A DNA stretch of 5,239 bases from Deltaproteobacteria bacterium (GCA_019309685.1 JAFDFT010000206.1:1-5239), one strand, 5' to 3'. Counted from the first letter of the stretch, positions 1-5,127 are shown. Numbers and translations: made by a program. Notes: generated by a model not told the origin, from the letters alone.

Positions 1-452
1 ATTTTAATTTCTATACCATTAATAAGAATGAAAAGAGGTGTAAATATAAAGATAAGAGAAATTGACTGAAATAGGAGGCCGCATCCAAAAAGAACAAGGA
101 AGATTCCGCTCAGCATTGGATTTCGAGCAAATGCATACGGCCCATTAACAACCAGTGCGGGGGGTGGGTTTAAAGGGACGGGTGTTCCCTTTGCCTTTAA
201 AAAATGGAAAACGGACCATAAAATTAAAACCATTCCTATACATAAAATTGGCGCGGCTAAAATTACGTTCAAGGGGTGGCGTAAAAATTCTGGAAAATCC
301 ATTAATTTATCAAAGGGAAAGGACACAATTACGAATAGCGATGCAAAAAGAATATAGGATAGGCCCACAATTGGCGTGAGGAGGTTTCTTGTTTTTCGAC
401 TGCCAGTCGCTACTTTGTAGATTATGTTTATTGATTTAGATTTTAAACTCAA
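1..452 (-). CDS. ICMT/PEMT-like integral membrane methyltransferase, partial (3' end off the window)
   Basis: Reading the minus strand from 452 gives 150 open residues up to the window edge. The family signature is clear: KAKGTPVPLNPPP (about residues 87-98) followed by GPYAFARNP (104-112), which matches the GPY-x-x-x-RNPM motif of isoprenylcysteine carboxyl methyltransferase-like (ICMT/PEMT) membrane enzymes. These bind S-adenosylmethionine at the membrane face; bacterial members mostly have unknown substrates. Hydrophobic segments lie at about 25-45, 61-85, 115-130 and 131-146. The missing C-terminus would carry the remaining conserved E-x-x-L...Y-x-x-Y region. The start is uncertain. The first ATG (302) would remove the first membrane helix, so I chose a TTG at 452, whose only SD-like motif (AAGG) is 12 bases upstream; the in-frame stop is at about 471-473. 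It lies about 52 bases after the FMN reductase gene on the same strand, so it is probably in the same operon. Family call firm; start and substrate are not. Confidence 0.8.
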   Translation of the reverse strand, partial: MSLKSKSINIIYKVATGSRKTRNLLTPIVGLSYILFASLFVIVSFPFDKLMDFPEFLRHPLNVILAAPILCIGMVLILWSVFHFLKAKGTPVPLNPPPALVVNGPYAFARNPMLSGIFLVLFGCGLLFQSISLIFIFTPLFILINGIEIK

Positions 453-504
453 AGTTTCAAAAGGCCTTATTTAAAGTAAAAATAAATAAAATTAGAACTG
501 CCTG

Positions 505-1065
505 TCAGTCTTTGATTCGTTTTATGAAATGTACGAATCCATCCATATATTCAGCAACCTGTTTGCGAGTTGACTCATCTATTAGTTCGCCGTTTTCATT
601 GAATTTGTCCAAGGTATCCCCAATTCGTAAAAGCATACCAGACCATGCTTGAGCCCCTAAGATACGAAACACCGGTAGCCATGCATATTGTGAAAAGGCT
701 GTGCCCGCGCCGCCGGGTGTGGCGCCCATTATTCCTACTGGCAGGTTCGAGAATACTTTTGAGCGATCCGTTGGCGGGCGTGATATCCAGTCAACTGTGT
801 TTTTTAATACGCCAGGAATTGAGTTGTTATATTCGGGAGTGACAATTAACAATCCATCAGCAGAAACGATGCTTTCTTTGAGTGACGCCGCAGAAGAAGG
901 GATTCCTTCTGTGTCTTCAATATCTCCATTATATAAAGGAATGTCTTTGATGGATCCAATGGTGACCTGACATCCTTCAGGTGCATTTTCAGCGGCTGCC
1001 CTCAACAAGCCGGTATTGATTGAAGCCTTTCTCAGGCTTCCTGAAATCCCAACAATTTTAACCAT
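505..1065 (-). CDS. NADPH-dependent FMN reductase family flavoprotein (chromate/quinone reductase-like)
   Basis: This 186-residue flavodoxin-like protein belongs to the NADPH-dependent FMN reductase family (PF03358; ChrR/YieF, azoreductase and SsuE relatives). Members are cytosolic, bind FMN and pass electrons from NAD(P)H to quinones, azo dyes, metals or free flavin. Visible motifs are the phosphate-binding loop GSLRKAS (residues 9-15) after the first beta strand VKIVGIS, the isoalloxazine-contact motif PEYNNSIPGVLKNTVDW (77-93; usual form PEYNGSIPGVLKNAIDW), and GATPGGAGT (114-122). The length is normal for the family (about 180-190) and nothing is broken. The ATG at 1065 is preceded by a strong Shine-Dalgarno AAGGGGG eight bases upstream, which settles the start. 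It lies 79 bases downstream of the membrane-protein gene and about 52 upstream of the methyltransferase. The substrate cannot be read from sequence; two-electron quinone or metal reduction is the usual guess for this subgroup. Confidence 0.92.
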   Translation of the reverse strand: MVKIVGISGSLRKASINTGLLRAAAENAPEGCQVTIGSIKDIPLYNGDIEDTEGIPSSAASLKESIVSADGLLIVTPEYNNSIPGVLKNTVDWISRPPTDRSKVFSNLPVGIMGATPGGAGTAFSQYAWLPVFRILGAQAWSGMLLRIGDTLDKFNENGELIDESTRKQVAEYMDGFVHFIKRIKD

Positions 1066-1144
1066 CTGCTTATCCCCCTTTAAAGTTTATGCGTAATCGT
1101 TGGCTATTTTACAGGTTCACAGATTGTATTAAAAAATATCGGTG

Positions 1145-1837
1145 TTAAACAATTACTACTTCAATGAGAAAATAAAAATAAGAGGCACTGCCAAGATAGA
1201 GTAGCATGATCAAAAAGGCGGTGGGTACTTTTACCCAGTGATTCATGTCTTTTATCTTTTCATAACACCAGTAGGCGGAAAGCCCAAATATAATTTCAGG
1301 GAGTATGATATAAACCGCCATATGTCCGATCAATGTAACGTTTTGAGCGCGCCAGGAGGACAGCATCCACATTGATTGTTCGGAGACGCCAAATACCACG
1401 AGCGAAGTAATAGCGGCCGCCCAATAAGAAATGTTTTCAGAAAAGCGGATTCGAATACGTTGCGCGATAAATACAATCAAGAAAATAGGAATCGTCCACA
1501 ACCCTGCCATGTAGCCTGATACAGATCCAAGTTTAAAGAGGCCATCTTCAGGGAAGAAAAGAATTTCCAGCCTGGAAGAGAGAAAATAGTCCGGCCATAT
1601 CTGAAAAATGCTGAGTATAAAGGCAAATAACCAGAGACCTACTAGATCCCTGTGTTTTTTTAGCATGCCAAGAATCGGTAAGGAGAGATTGTATATAAGC
1701 ACAAGAAAAAAAAGCCGGACACCGACTTTGGTCTCAATGGGCGCTATCAGTGTAAGGACACAGAGCGCCGCAAATAGAATATGAAGTATTAGGGTATTTC
1801 GTTCAACTGGATGGAGGATATCGTCTCTTTTTATCAT
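1145..1837 (-). CDS. Seven-helix integral membrane protein of unknown function, coupled to the QueG-like gene
   Basis: I do not recognise this gene with certainty. It encodes about 230 residues, mostly hydrophobic, with seven likely transmembrane segments (numbered from the GTG at 1843: about 18-35, 41-61, 66-88, 111-130, 138-161, 174-194 and 204-232). Conserved-looking loop motifs are IWPDYFLSS (82-90), FFPEDG (96-101) and YMAGLWTIP (111-119). From memory they resemble an uncharacterised bacterial and plant membrane family (possibly DUF6989), which I cannot verify. There is no signal peptide, soluble domain or metal-binding cluster. Two starts are possible: GTG 1843 (232 aa) or ATG 1837 (230 aa). 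I prefer the ATG because it overlaps the stop of the upstream gene by one base (TAATG) and has GAAAGAG five bases upstream, within the end of that gene. That arrangement implies translational coupling, so the protein probably acts with, or is needed alongside, the QueG-like protein. Confidence 0.8.
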   Translation of the reverse strand: MIKRDDILHPVERNTLILHILFAALCVLTLIAPIETKVGVRLFFLVLIYNLSLPILGMLKKHRDLVGLWLFAFILSIFQIWPDYFLSSRLEILFFPEDGLFKLGSVSGYMAGLWTIPIFLIVFIAQRIRIRFSENISYWAAAITSLVVFGVSEQSMWMLSSWRAQNVTLIGHMAVYIILPEIIFGLSAYWCYEKIKDMNHWVKVPTAFLIMLLYLGSASYFYFLIEVVIV

Positions 1838-2955
1838 TAACACTCTTTCAGGGCTTGAAGTATTTCTTCACGAACCAGGCCATTGCTTGGGTCTAAAATT
1901 TTATCTAAAATGTTTTTTGCTTCAGTGCCTCCAATTCGCCCGAGTGCCCACGCAATCATACCCTTGACCCTTTCATCTTCACTTCCCGAAAATGCTTGAA
2001 CAAGATCAGAAATATATTTAGGGTCTAATGTGTTTCCCATCACTCTGGCCACGTTCATTTTCCATCGCCACATATCGTCTGAAGACATGTAAAACATATG
2101 AGGCCAAATTTTAGCCTCAAAATATTCTTTGTCCATATGAAGAAGAAGAGAAAGATCAAAATCCTTTACTTTTTTTACAACCCTTTTATTTAAGGGTAGT
2201 TCATTGGCGAGCCATGGGGCATTTCTAGGGCATACATTCTGACAGCGGTCACATCCGTAAATCCATAGACCCATGGGTTCACGAAGTTCCATGGGTGTGA
2301 TACCTTGACCATAGTAGGACAGATAGGAGATACACCGCTGGGGATTCAGATGACGGGGTCCTTTCAATGCTCCGGTCGGGCAGGCAATAAGGCATGTGTT
2401 TTTGCACCAATCAGGACAGCCAACATCGACAGTTGGGTCATCATAAGCAAATTCCTGGTTTATAACGATGGCAATTGGAAGGACCCAGGATCCCTGACGC
2501 GCCGCTTTGCGTGAGTAAAACAGACAGTTTTTGCCGAAAGTTCCTAATCCCGCTCTTGCTGCAGCCAGTCTGTGAGGGAGATGAAACGGTACTTTTGAGT
2601 CGATACCATTATCCCGAAGAAAAGCCCGAAATGCTTTGACCCTTAACGCAAGAGCGTCTTTGGTGATTCGGTCGTCATCTAAATAGCAGCGGCCGAAATG
2701 AACTTCCATGGACGCTGGAAAAGATTCATGGAAATACTCTTCGATAAGTACGATAATAGATTTGGCATCAGGCAGGATATTTTTTGGATCAATGCCTGTC
2801 ATCAGATCCAGGCCTGCATCCATGGCCCATTTATATTCCTTTTGCCGAGATAGCAAAACTTCTGTCTGTGAATCAAAAGGTTCAGCAGAAGTGAAACCGA
2901 TATCTGCGAAATCGAGTTTTTCCGCCTCAACAATTATGTTATTTTTATTAAGCAT
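1837..2955 (-). CDS. QueG-like double [4Fe-4S] cluster protein with C-terminal HEAT-type repeats
   Basis: A 372-residue protein related to epoxyqueuosine reductase (QueG), the cobalamin and iron-sulfur enzyme that makes queuosine in tRNA. The N-terminal domain (about 1-170) contains AGLGTFGKNCLF (135-146) and GSWVLPIAIV (155-164), equivalent to GLGWIGKN and GSW in QueG. The ferredoxin-like part has all eight expected cysteines: C180, C184, C188, C192-P, C208 (RCISYL), and C235, C238, C242-P in GCDRCQNVCPRN. Residues 313-370 look like one or two HEAT repeats, as in several QueG proteins. The length is normal. Two departures are seen. The first cluster is C-x3-C-x3-C-x3-CP, where QueG normally has C-x2-C-x2-C-x3-CP, and the usual R-x-Y-x-x-GRDYH stretch is replaced by HFGRCYLDDDRIT (86-98). 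It may therefore be a QueG paralogue rather than the tRNA enzyme. The ATG at 2955 has only a modest AGGA about ten bases upstream. It heads the minus-strand operon. Confidence 0.85.
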   Translation of the reverse strand: MLNKNNIIVEAEKLDFADIGFTSAEPFDSQTEVLLSRQKEYKWAMDAGLDLMTGIDPKNILPDAKSIIVLIEEYFHESFPASMEVHFGRCYLDDDRITKDALALRVKAFRAFLRDNGIDSKVPFHLPHRLAAARAGLGTFGKNCLFYSRKAARQGSWVLPIAIVINQEFAYDDPTVDVGCPDWCKNTCLIACPTGALKGPRHLNPQRCISYLSYYGQGITPMELREPMGLWIYGCDRCQNVCPRNAPWLANELPLNKRVVKKVKDFDLSLLLHMDKEYFEAKIWPHMFYMSSDDMWRWKMNVARVMGNTLDPKYISDLVQAFSGSEDERVKGMIAWALGRIGGTEAKNILDKILDPSNGLVREEILQALKEC

Positions 2956-2995
2956 GATAATTAATTCCTAAGGTGAATTATTGATGCCTTCGTAA

Positions 2996-3010
2996 TCCGC
3001 CTATGGCGGA
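2996..3010. repeat. Inverted repeat TCCGCC-TAT-GGCGGA
   Basis: A perfect 6-bp stem with a three-base loop lies 41 bases upstream of the QueG-like start codon. On the minus strand it would fall in the leader of that gene. No T-run follows on either strand, so it is not a standard terminator. It resembles the GGCGG hairpin at 3153-3169, which marks the other side of the structured block. Confidence 0.7.
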
Positions 3011-3030
3011 CTGCGTTGCGATGCATCCTC

Positions 3031-3080
3031 GCCCTGTTAAATTCTCGCTCGGCGAGACGGCGGAGCCGATTTAACAGGGC
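3031..3080. repeat. Branched inverted repeat: 12-bp stem enclosing two hairpins
   Basis: GCCCTGTTAAAT (3031-3042) pairs perfectly with ATTTAACAGGGC (3069-3080). The 26 bases between them divide exactly into two perfect hairpins: TCTCGC-TCG-GCGAGA (3043-3057) and CGGC-GGA-GCCG (3058-3068). No bases are left unpaired at the junction, so the sequence can fold as a three-way junction on either strand. This is far more ordered than chance intergenic DNA and points to a maintained secondary structure. Confidence 0.8.
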
Positions 3081-3125
3081 AAGTCACTGCGGTGTACAAT
3101 AAGTACGCCCCATTCCTAGTGATTT
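3081..3125. repeat. Interrupted long hairpin
   Basis: AAGTCACT (3081-3088) pairs with AGTGATTT (3118-3125) with one G-U pair. After an asymmetric internal loop, GGTGTAC (3091-3097) pairs with GTACGCC (3103-3109), also with one G-U pair, around an AATAA loop. The hairpin directly abuts the branched repeat at 3080 with no spacer, so the two can stack. The G-U pairs hold only for the plus-strand RNA, a slight hint that if this is transcribed the plus strand is the folded one. Confidence 0.55.
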
Positions 3126-3152
3126 GCGACGTTTGTTGGAGCAAAGCGGAAA

Positions 3153-3169
3153 TCCCGCCACAGGCGGGA
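3153..3169. repeat. Inverted repeat TCCCGCC-ACA-GGCGGGA
   Basis: A perfect 7-bp stem with a three-base loop. On the plus strand it is followed eight bases later by a run of six to seven T (3178-3183), which is terminator-like, but no plus-strand gene lies upstream. On the minus strand, 81 bases past the stop of the 96-residue gene, no T-run follows. I read it as part of the structured block, with terminator function only a possibility. Confidence 0.6.
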
Positions 3170-3249
3170 AACTTGAATTTTTTACTTTGCCATCATTTTT
3201 ACGAGATCATAGCCAAGATTATTGCTATTGTTATATTTTCAAACTGTTA

Positions 3250-3540
3250 TTATGGTTGAATTTTATCAAGGATTTCTCCGTCACCATTTAGTAAAAAGAG
3301 CATGACTTTTTCCTTGGCGCAGAACAACTTGATTTCCTCAAATAAAATGGCCTGAATTTCATATTTATGTCCGGGTTTTTTAACGAGGCCAGATGAACAC
3401 CGCTCAGCTTCTTCTTTTTCCAGAAAAAAGGGAACAAATGACACATTATTTTTTTCATCGTGCTGGCCTAAAAACTGTTCAGTACCTTCCGGATCTTGAA
3501 CGATTACCCACACCCAAGTATTTTCTTTTAAATTCTTCAT
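3250..3540 (-). CDS. Small conserved-looking protein of unknown function (96 aa)
   Basis: I do not recognise this gene. It encodes 96 residues, probably a soluble cytoplasmic alpha/beta protein: a beta strand TWVWVIVQ (8-15), then QDPEGTEQFLGQHDE (15-29), a strand SFVPFF (34-39), a helix EKEEAERC (41-48), a segment YEIQAILFEEIKLFCA (60-75) and a final strand VMLFLLNGDGEIL (79-91). There is no signal peptide, membrane helix or metal-binding motif. The phrase F-V-P-x-F-L-x-K-E-E-A resembles small domains such as DUF2750 or SseB, where a strand and helix precede E-E-A, but the match is too weak to name. The start is well supported: AAGGA lies eight bases before the ATG, and a sigma70-like promoter lies just upstream. 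It is 74 bases downstream of the PAP2 gene on the same strand. It is bounded below by the structured block, so it is probably transcribed alone or with the PAP2 gene. Confidence 0.75.
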   Translation of the reverse strand: MKNLKENTWVWVIVQDPEGTEQFLGQHDEKNNVSFVPFFLEKEEAERCSSGLVKKPGHKYEIQAILFEEIKLFCAKEKVMLFLLNGDGEILDKIQP

Positions 3541-3561
3541 TTTTCACATCCTTATGATACG

Positions 3562-3589
3562 ATTAAAACATGATTAAAATAAATGTCAA
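3562..3589 (-). promoter_or_regulatory. Sigma70-like promoter for the 96-residue gene
   Basis: On the minus strand a perfect -35 box TTGACA (3589-3584) is followed after 16 bases by TTTAAT (3567-3562), which matches TATAAT at five of six positions. Transcription would start near 3555, giving a leader of about 15 bases that just contains the AAGGA Shine-Dalgarno (3553-3549) before the ATG at 3540. The surrounding DNA is very AT-rich, which weakens the -10 match as evidence. Confidence 0.45.
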
Positions 3590-3614
3590 AATAAAAATAA
3601 GATAAAAAATCTTA

Positions 3615-4382
3615 TCAGCGATCTACCAACCGATTGATAAATGAATCGATTGCCGGGAAGTGTTTTTCCAATTTATTTGCCACCCATAATGGCACACTTG
3701 ATTGAATAGGTGTCCCAAAATAACAGCCGATAGTGATAAGGCTCATAAAAATTGAACCCACTAATATATCTGTTGCCCAATGTGCTCCGACGACGAGCCT
3801 GGGGAAGAGAAATGGGACAAATAGAATTGATGAAATAAACCCAAGTCGGCAGCCGCCTTTGAGCCAGTAAAAGACAGACGCGCAAATTAAAACAAACCCA
3901 TGATCTCCGGGGAAAGTGGTATTGCTTGAATCTTTTGTGATCAGCCAGGTAATGGTGTTTGATAATCGAAATGCGTCATGAATTACTTTTGTAGGGCTCA
4001 GGCGCCTATAGTCAAGAAACGCTAGTATTGCCTTAAAGAGAAAGTTAACGAAGAAACATAGAAAAATAAAAATAAAATACTCAATGATTCGCTGTTTGGC
4101 AGACTCTTTATCTTGTTTAGTAATCCAATACAATGCAATGCCAAAAATCAGAATAAATTGCGGCACATCTGACAACCTCCAGTTGCACATTGCCCAAAAT
4201 GTCTGCCATCCTTTTCCCGTTTTTAAGCTGTTGTTAAAAAAAATAAACGTTGAAAAATCGATGAAGTCCCACCAAACACGTGTTGTTGGGCAGAGCCAGG
4301 AGATTAGGACAAATGCGGCAAGAAGATTAAGCGTGATAAGTAGAATTGGATTCCAGGCAGTGTTTTTGTGGTTAATGACCAT
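3615..4382 (-). CDS. PAP2-superfamily membrane phosphatase
   Basis: A 255-residue integral membrane protein of the type 2 phosphatidic acid phosphatase superfamily. These enzymes remove phosphate from lipids such as undecaprenyl diphosphate, phosphatidate or lipid A, with the active site on the periplasmic side. The three signature motifs are present in diverged form: K117...R126-R127-L-S-P (motif 1, usually K-x6-RP), FPGDHG (157-162; usually PSGH, catalytic H161), and PRLVVGAHWATD (194-205; usually SR-x5-H-x3-D, with R195, H201 and D205 all kept). About six membrane segments lie at 12-31, 72-88, 101-123, 160-175, 181-193 and 203-221. FPGDH instead of PSGH occurs in some lipid A and LpxT-like members, so an envelope-lipid substrate is plausible but unproven. 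The ATG at 4382 follows an in-frame TGA by two codons, so no longer start exists; its Shine-Dalgarno is poor. The IS200-type element lies about 155 bases upstream in the opposite orientation. Confidence 0.88.
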   Translation of the reverse strand: MVINHKNTAWNPILLITLNLLAAFVLISWLCPTTRVWWDFIDFSTFIFFNNSLKTGKGWQTFWAMCNWRLSDVPQFILIFGIALYWITKQDKESAKQRIIEYFIFIFLCFFVNFLFKAILAFLDYRRLSPTKVIHDAFRLSNTITWLITKDSSNTTFPGDHGFVLICASVFYWLKGGCRLGFISSILFVPFLFPRLVVGAHWATDILVGSIFMSLITIGCYFGTPIQSSVPLWVANKLEKHFPAIDSFINRLVDR

Positions 4383-4424
4383 AGCTATTCAATGTTGGTG
4401 CAATATGAGGTTGAAAGTTAAAGA

Positions 4425-4451
4425 ATAATACTTGCATATATATTACCTCAA
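4425..4451 (-). promoter_or_regulatory. Weak candidate promoter for the PAP2 gene
   Basis: On the minus strand TTGAGG (4451-4446) is followed after 15 bases by TATTAT (4430-4425), five of six matches to the -10 consensus. The spacing is short and the region AT-rich, so this is only the best candidate seen in the 4383-4536 gap. It lies between the PAP2 start and the insertion sequence, so the gene would keep its own promoter. I see no gene in that gap. Confidence 0.25.
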
Positions 4452-4536
4452 ATGAGCGTAAATAAAAAACATTTAATAATCATGTACGGCTTAAGCGTAT
4501 AACTCGTTTTATTCAGGTTTTAGTTTTGATCTAAAC

Positions 4537-4555
4537 CCTCCACCTCTGGTGGAGG
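4537..4555 (+). repeat. Left-end hairpin CCTCCACC-TCT-GGTGGAGG
   Basis: A perfect 8-bp stem with a three-base loop, about 90 bases before tnpA. By position it is the best candidate for the left subterminal hairpin bound by TnpA. In IS200 the left-end hairpin also blocks transcription entering from outside, and this one could do the same, although no T-run follows. Confidence 0.6.
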
Positions 4556-4557
4556 AC

Positions 4558-4580
4558 CCGGATAGGTTCTACCGATCCGG
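4558..4580 (+). repeat. Second left-end hairpin
   Basis: CCGGAT (4558-4563) pairs with ATCCGG (4575-4580), and GGT (4565-4567) pairs with ACC (4571-4573) around a TCT loop, with one A-G mismatch between the stems. It sits two bases after the first left hairpin. Its role, whether TnpA binding or shielding from outside transcription, cannot be decided from sequence. Confidence 0.5.
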
Positions 4581-4591
4581 TGAGAAATAAT

Positions 4592-4643
4592 ATAGGTAAT
4601 TCCCCGGGAAAGCCCCAAAGGGCAGACAGGAGGAATTACCTAT
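4592..4643 (+). promoter_or_regulatory. tnpA leader hairpin sequestering the ribosome binding site and start codon
   Basis: ATAGGTAATTCC (4592-4603) is perfectly complementary to GGAATTACCTAT (4632-4643). The second arm includes the last two bases of the Shine-Dalgarno AGGAGG (4628-4633) and the first two of the ATG (4642-4644). Inside, GCCC (4612-4615) pairs with GGGC (4620-4623). The mRNA would therefore hide its own start. IS200 of enterobacteria is known to repress transposase translation by an analogous leader structure, helped by an antisense RNA. The hairpin is seen; the repression is inferred by analogy. Confidence 0.7.
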
Positions 4644-5070
4644 GCATGATTGGAAAAGTTTATCGCATGTAAGATGGGATTGCAAATACCATATTGTATT
4701 TGTCCCAAAGTACCGTAAAAAAAAGCTATATGGAAAGTTTCGGCATCGAGTTGGCGATATATTACACGATTTGTGCCGCCAACGGGGAGTGGAGTTGTTG
4801 GAAGGGCATTTGATGCCTGACCACATCCATATGTGTTTAAGTGTTCCGCCAAAATATAGTATAGCGTTTGTCATTGGATTTTTGAAAGGAAAGAGTGCCG
4901 TTTTGATCCATCGTACAGTATTAAGGCAGAAGCGTGTATCTGGCCTGCACTTTTGGGCTAGAGGGTATTGTGTCAGTACTGTTGGATTGGATGAAGAGAC
5001 CATACGTAATTACATTCGCGTGCAAGAAAAAAACGAGAAAGACCAGTTAGATTTAGAATTTGATGAATAA
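4642..5070 (+). CDS. tnpA: IS200/IS605-family Y1 transposase TnpA
   Basis: A 142-residue HUH endonuclease (Y1_Tnp, PF01797), the full usual length for IS200 transposases. It acts as a dimer on single-stranded DNA, cutting at the element ends and joining the flanks through a 5'-phosphotyrosine. Visible features are the N-terminal HVRWDCKYHIVFVPKYRKK (9-27), the metal-binding HUH motif in MPDHIHMCL (58-66; H61 and H63), FLKGKSA (80-86), and FWARGYCVSTVG (104-115) followed by the catalytic tyrosine Y124 in IRNYIRVQE (121-129). No frameshift or missing catalytic residue is seen, so it is probably functional. AGGAGG lies eight bases before the ATG, within the leader hairpin described separately. 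It is the only plus-strand gene in the window and has no tnpB partner. Confidence 0.95.
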   Translation: MHDWKSLSHVRWDCKYHIVFVPKYRKKKLYGKFRHRVGDILHDLCRQRGVELLEGHLMPDHIHMCLSVPPKYSIAFVIGFLKGKSAVLIHRTVLRQKRVSGLHFWARGYCVSTVGLDEETIRNYIRVQEKNEKDQLDLEFDE

Positions 5071-5072
5071 AT

Positions 5073-5092
5073 AGCCCCAACGGGGCTTTCCC
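5073..5092 (+). terminator. Possible tnpA terminator hairpin
   Basis: AGCCCC-AAC-GGGGCT (5073-5087) begins two bases after the tnpA stop and is followed by TTCCC. Stem strength and position fit an intrinsic terminator, but the T-run is only two or three bases, so termination may be weak. Part of it (GGGGCTTTCCC, 5082-5092) is the exact complement of GGGAAAGCCCC in the tnpA leader (4606-4616). Confidence 0.4.
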
Positions 5093-5101
5093 AAAGTTAT
5101 C

Positions 5102-5118
5102 ACCCCCCTCTGGGGGGT
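5102..5118 (+). repeat. Right-side hairpin ACCCCCC-TCT-GGGGGGT
   Basis: A perfect 7-bp stem with a TCT loop, the same loop sequence as the left-end hairpin at 4537-4555. TTTCTT overlaps and follows its end, so it could act as a second tnpA terminator or as part of the right-end recognition structure. Confidence 0.5.
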
Positions 5119-5127
5119 TTCTTGAGC

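Larger units (their letters stand above)
2981..3210. repeat. Structured non-coding block, possible MITE/REP-like element or structured RNA
   Basis: This block fills most of the 294-base gap between the 96-residue gene and the QueG-like gene, and I see no protein in it. It contains, in order, a 6-bp GC hairpin (2996-3010), a 12-bp stem enclosing two hairpins (3031-3080), a long interrupted hairpin (3081-3125) and a 7-bp GC hairpin (3153-3169). The edges are weakly inverted copies of each other: TGATGCCTTCGTAA at 2982-2995 against the complement of TTTACTTTGCCATCA at 3180-3194 (TGATGGCAAAGTAAA). The middle is clearly more GC-rich than the flanking AT-rich DNA. Dense short palindromes with imperfect inverted ends suggest a small non-autonomous dispersed element. 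A structured RNA or a long leader of the QueG-like operon on the minus strand are alternatives. Without other copies to compare, the boundaries are approximate. Confidence 0.5.

Noticed and set aside
155..379. Plus-strand 74-residue open frame near the left edge
   Set aside because: It lies antisense to the clear ICMT-like coding frame (GPYAFARNP on the minus strand) and has a basic, low-complexity composition with no family resemblance.
497..509. ACTG/CAGT hairpin at the end of the FMN reductase gene, followed by T-rich sequence on the minus strand
   Set aside because: A 4-bp stem overlapping the stop codon is too weak to call a terminator, and the next gene on the strand begins about 50 bases later.
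645..970. Plus-strand open frames opposite the FMN reductase
   Set aside because: They mirror a well-supported minus-strand gene with intact flavin-binding motifs and a strong ribosome binding site; no domain is seen in them.
2996..3169. CRISPR array in the repeat-rich gap
   Set aside because: The repeats are palindromes of differing sequence, with no regularly spaced direct repeats and no cas genes.
3601..3616. GATAA/TTATC palindrome after the PAP2 gene as a terminator
   Set aside because: Five A-T-rich pairs are too weak, and there is no GC stem.
4569..5003. Minus-strand 144-residue open frame across tnpA
   Set aside because: It is the complement of the IS200-type transposase and its leader hairpins. 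An antisense RNA may exist here, but a protein is not supported.
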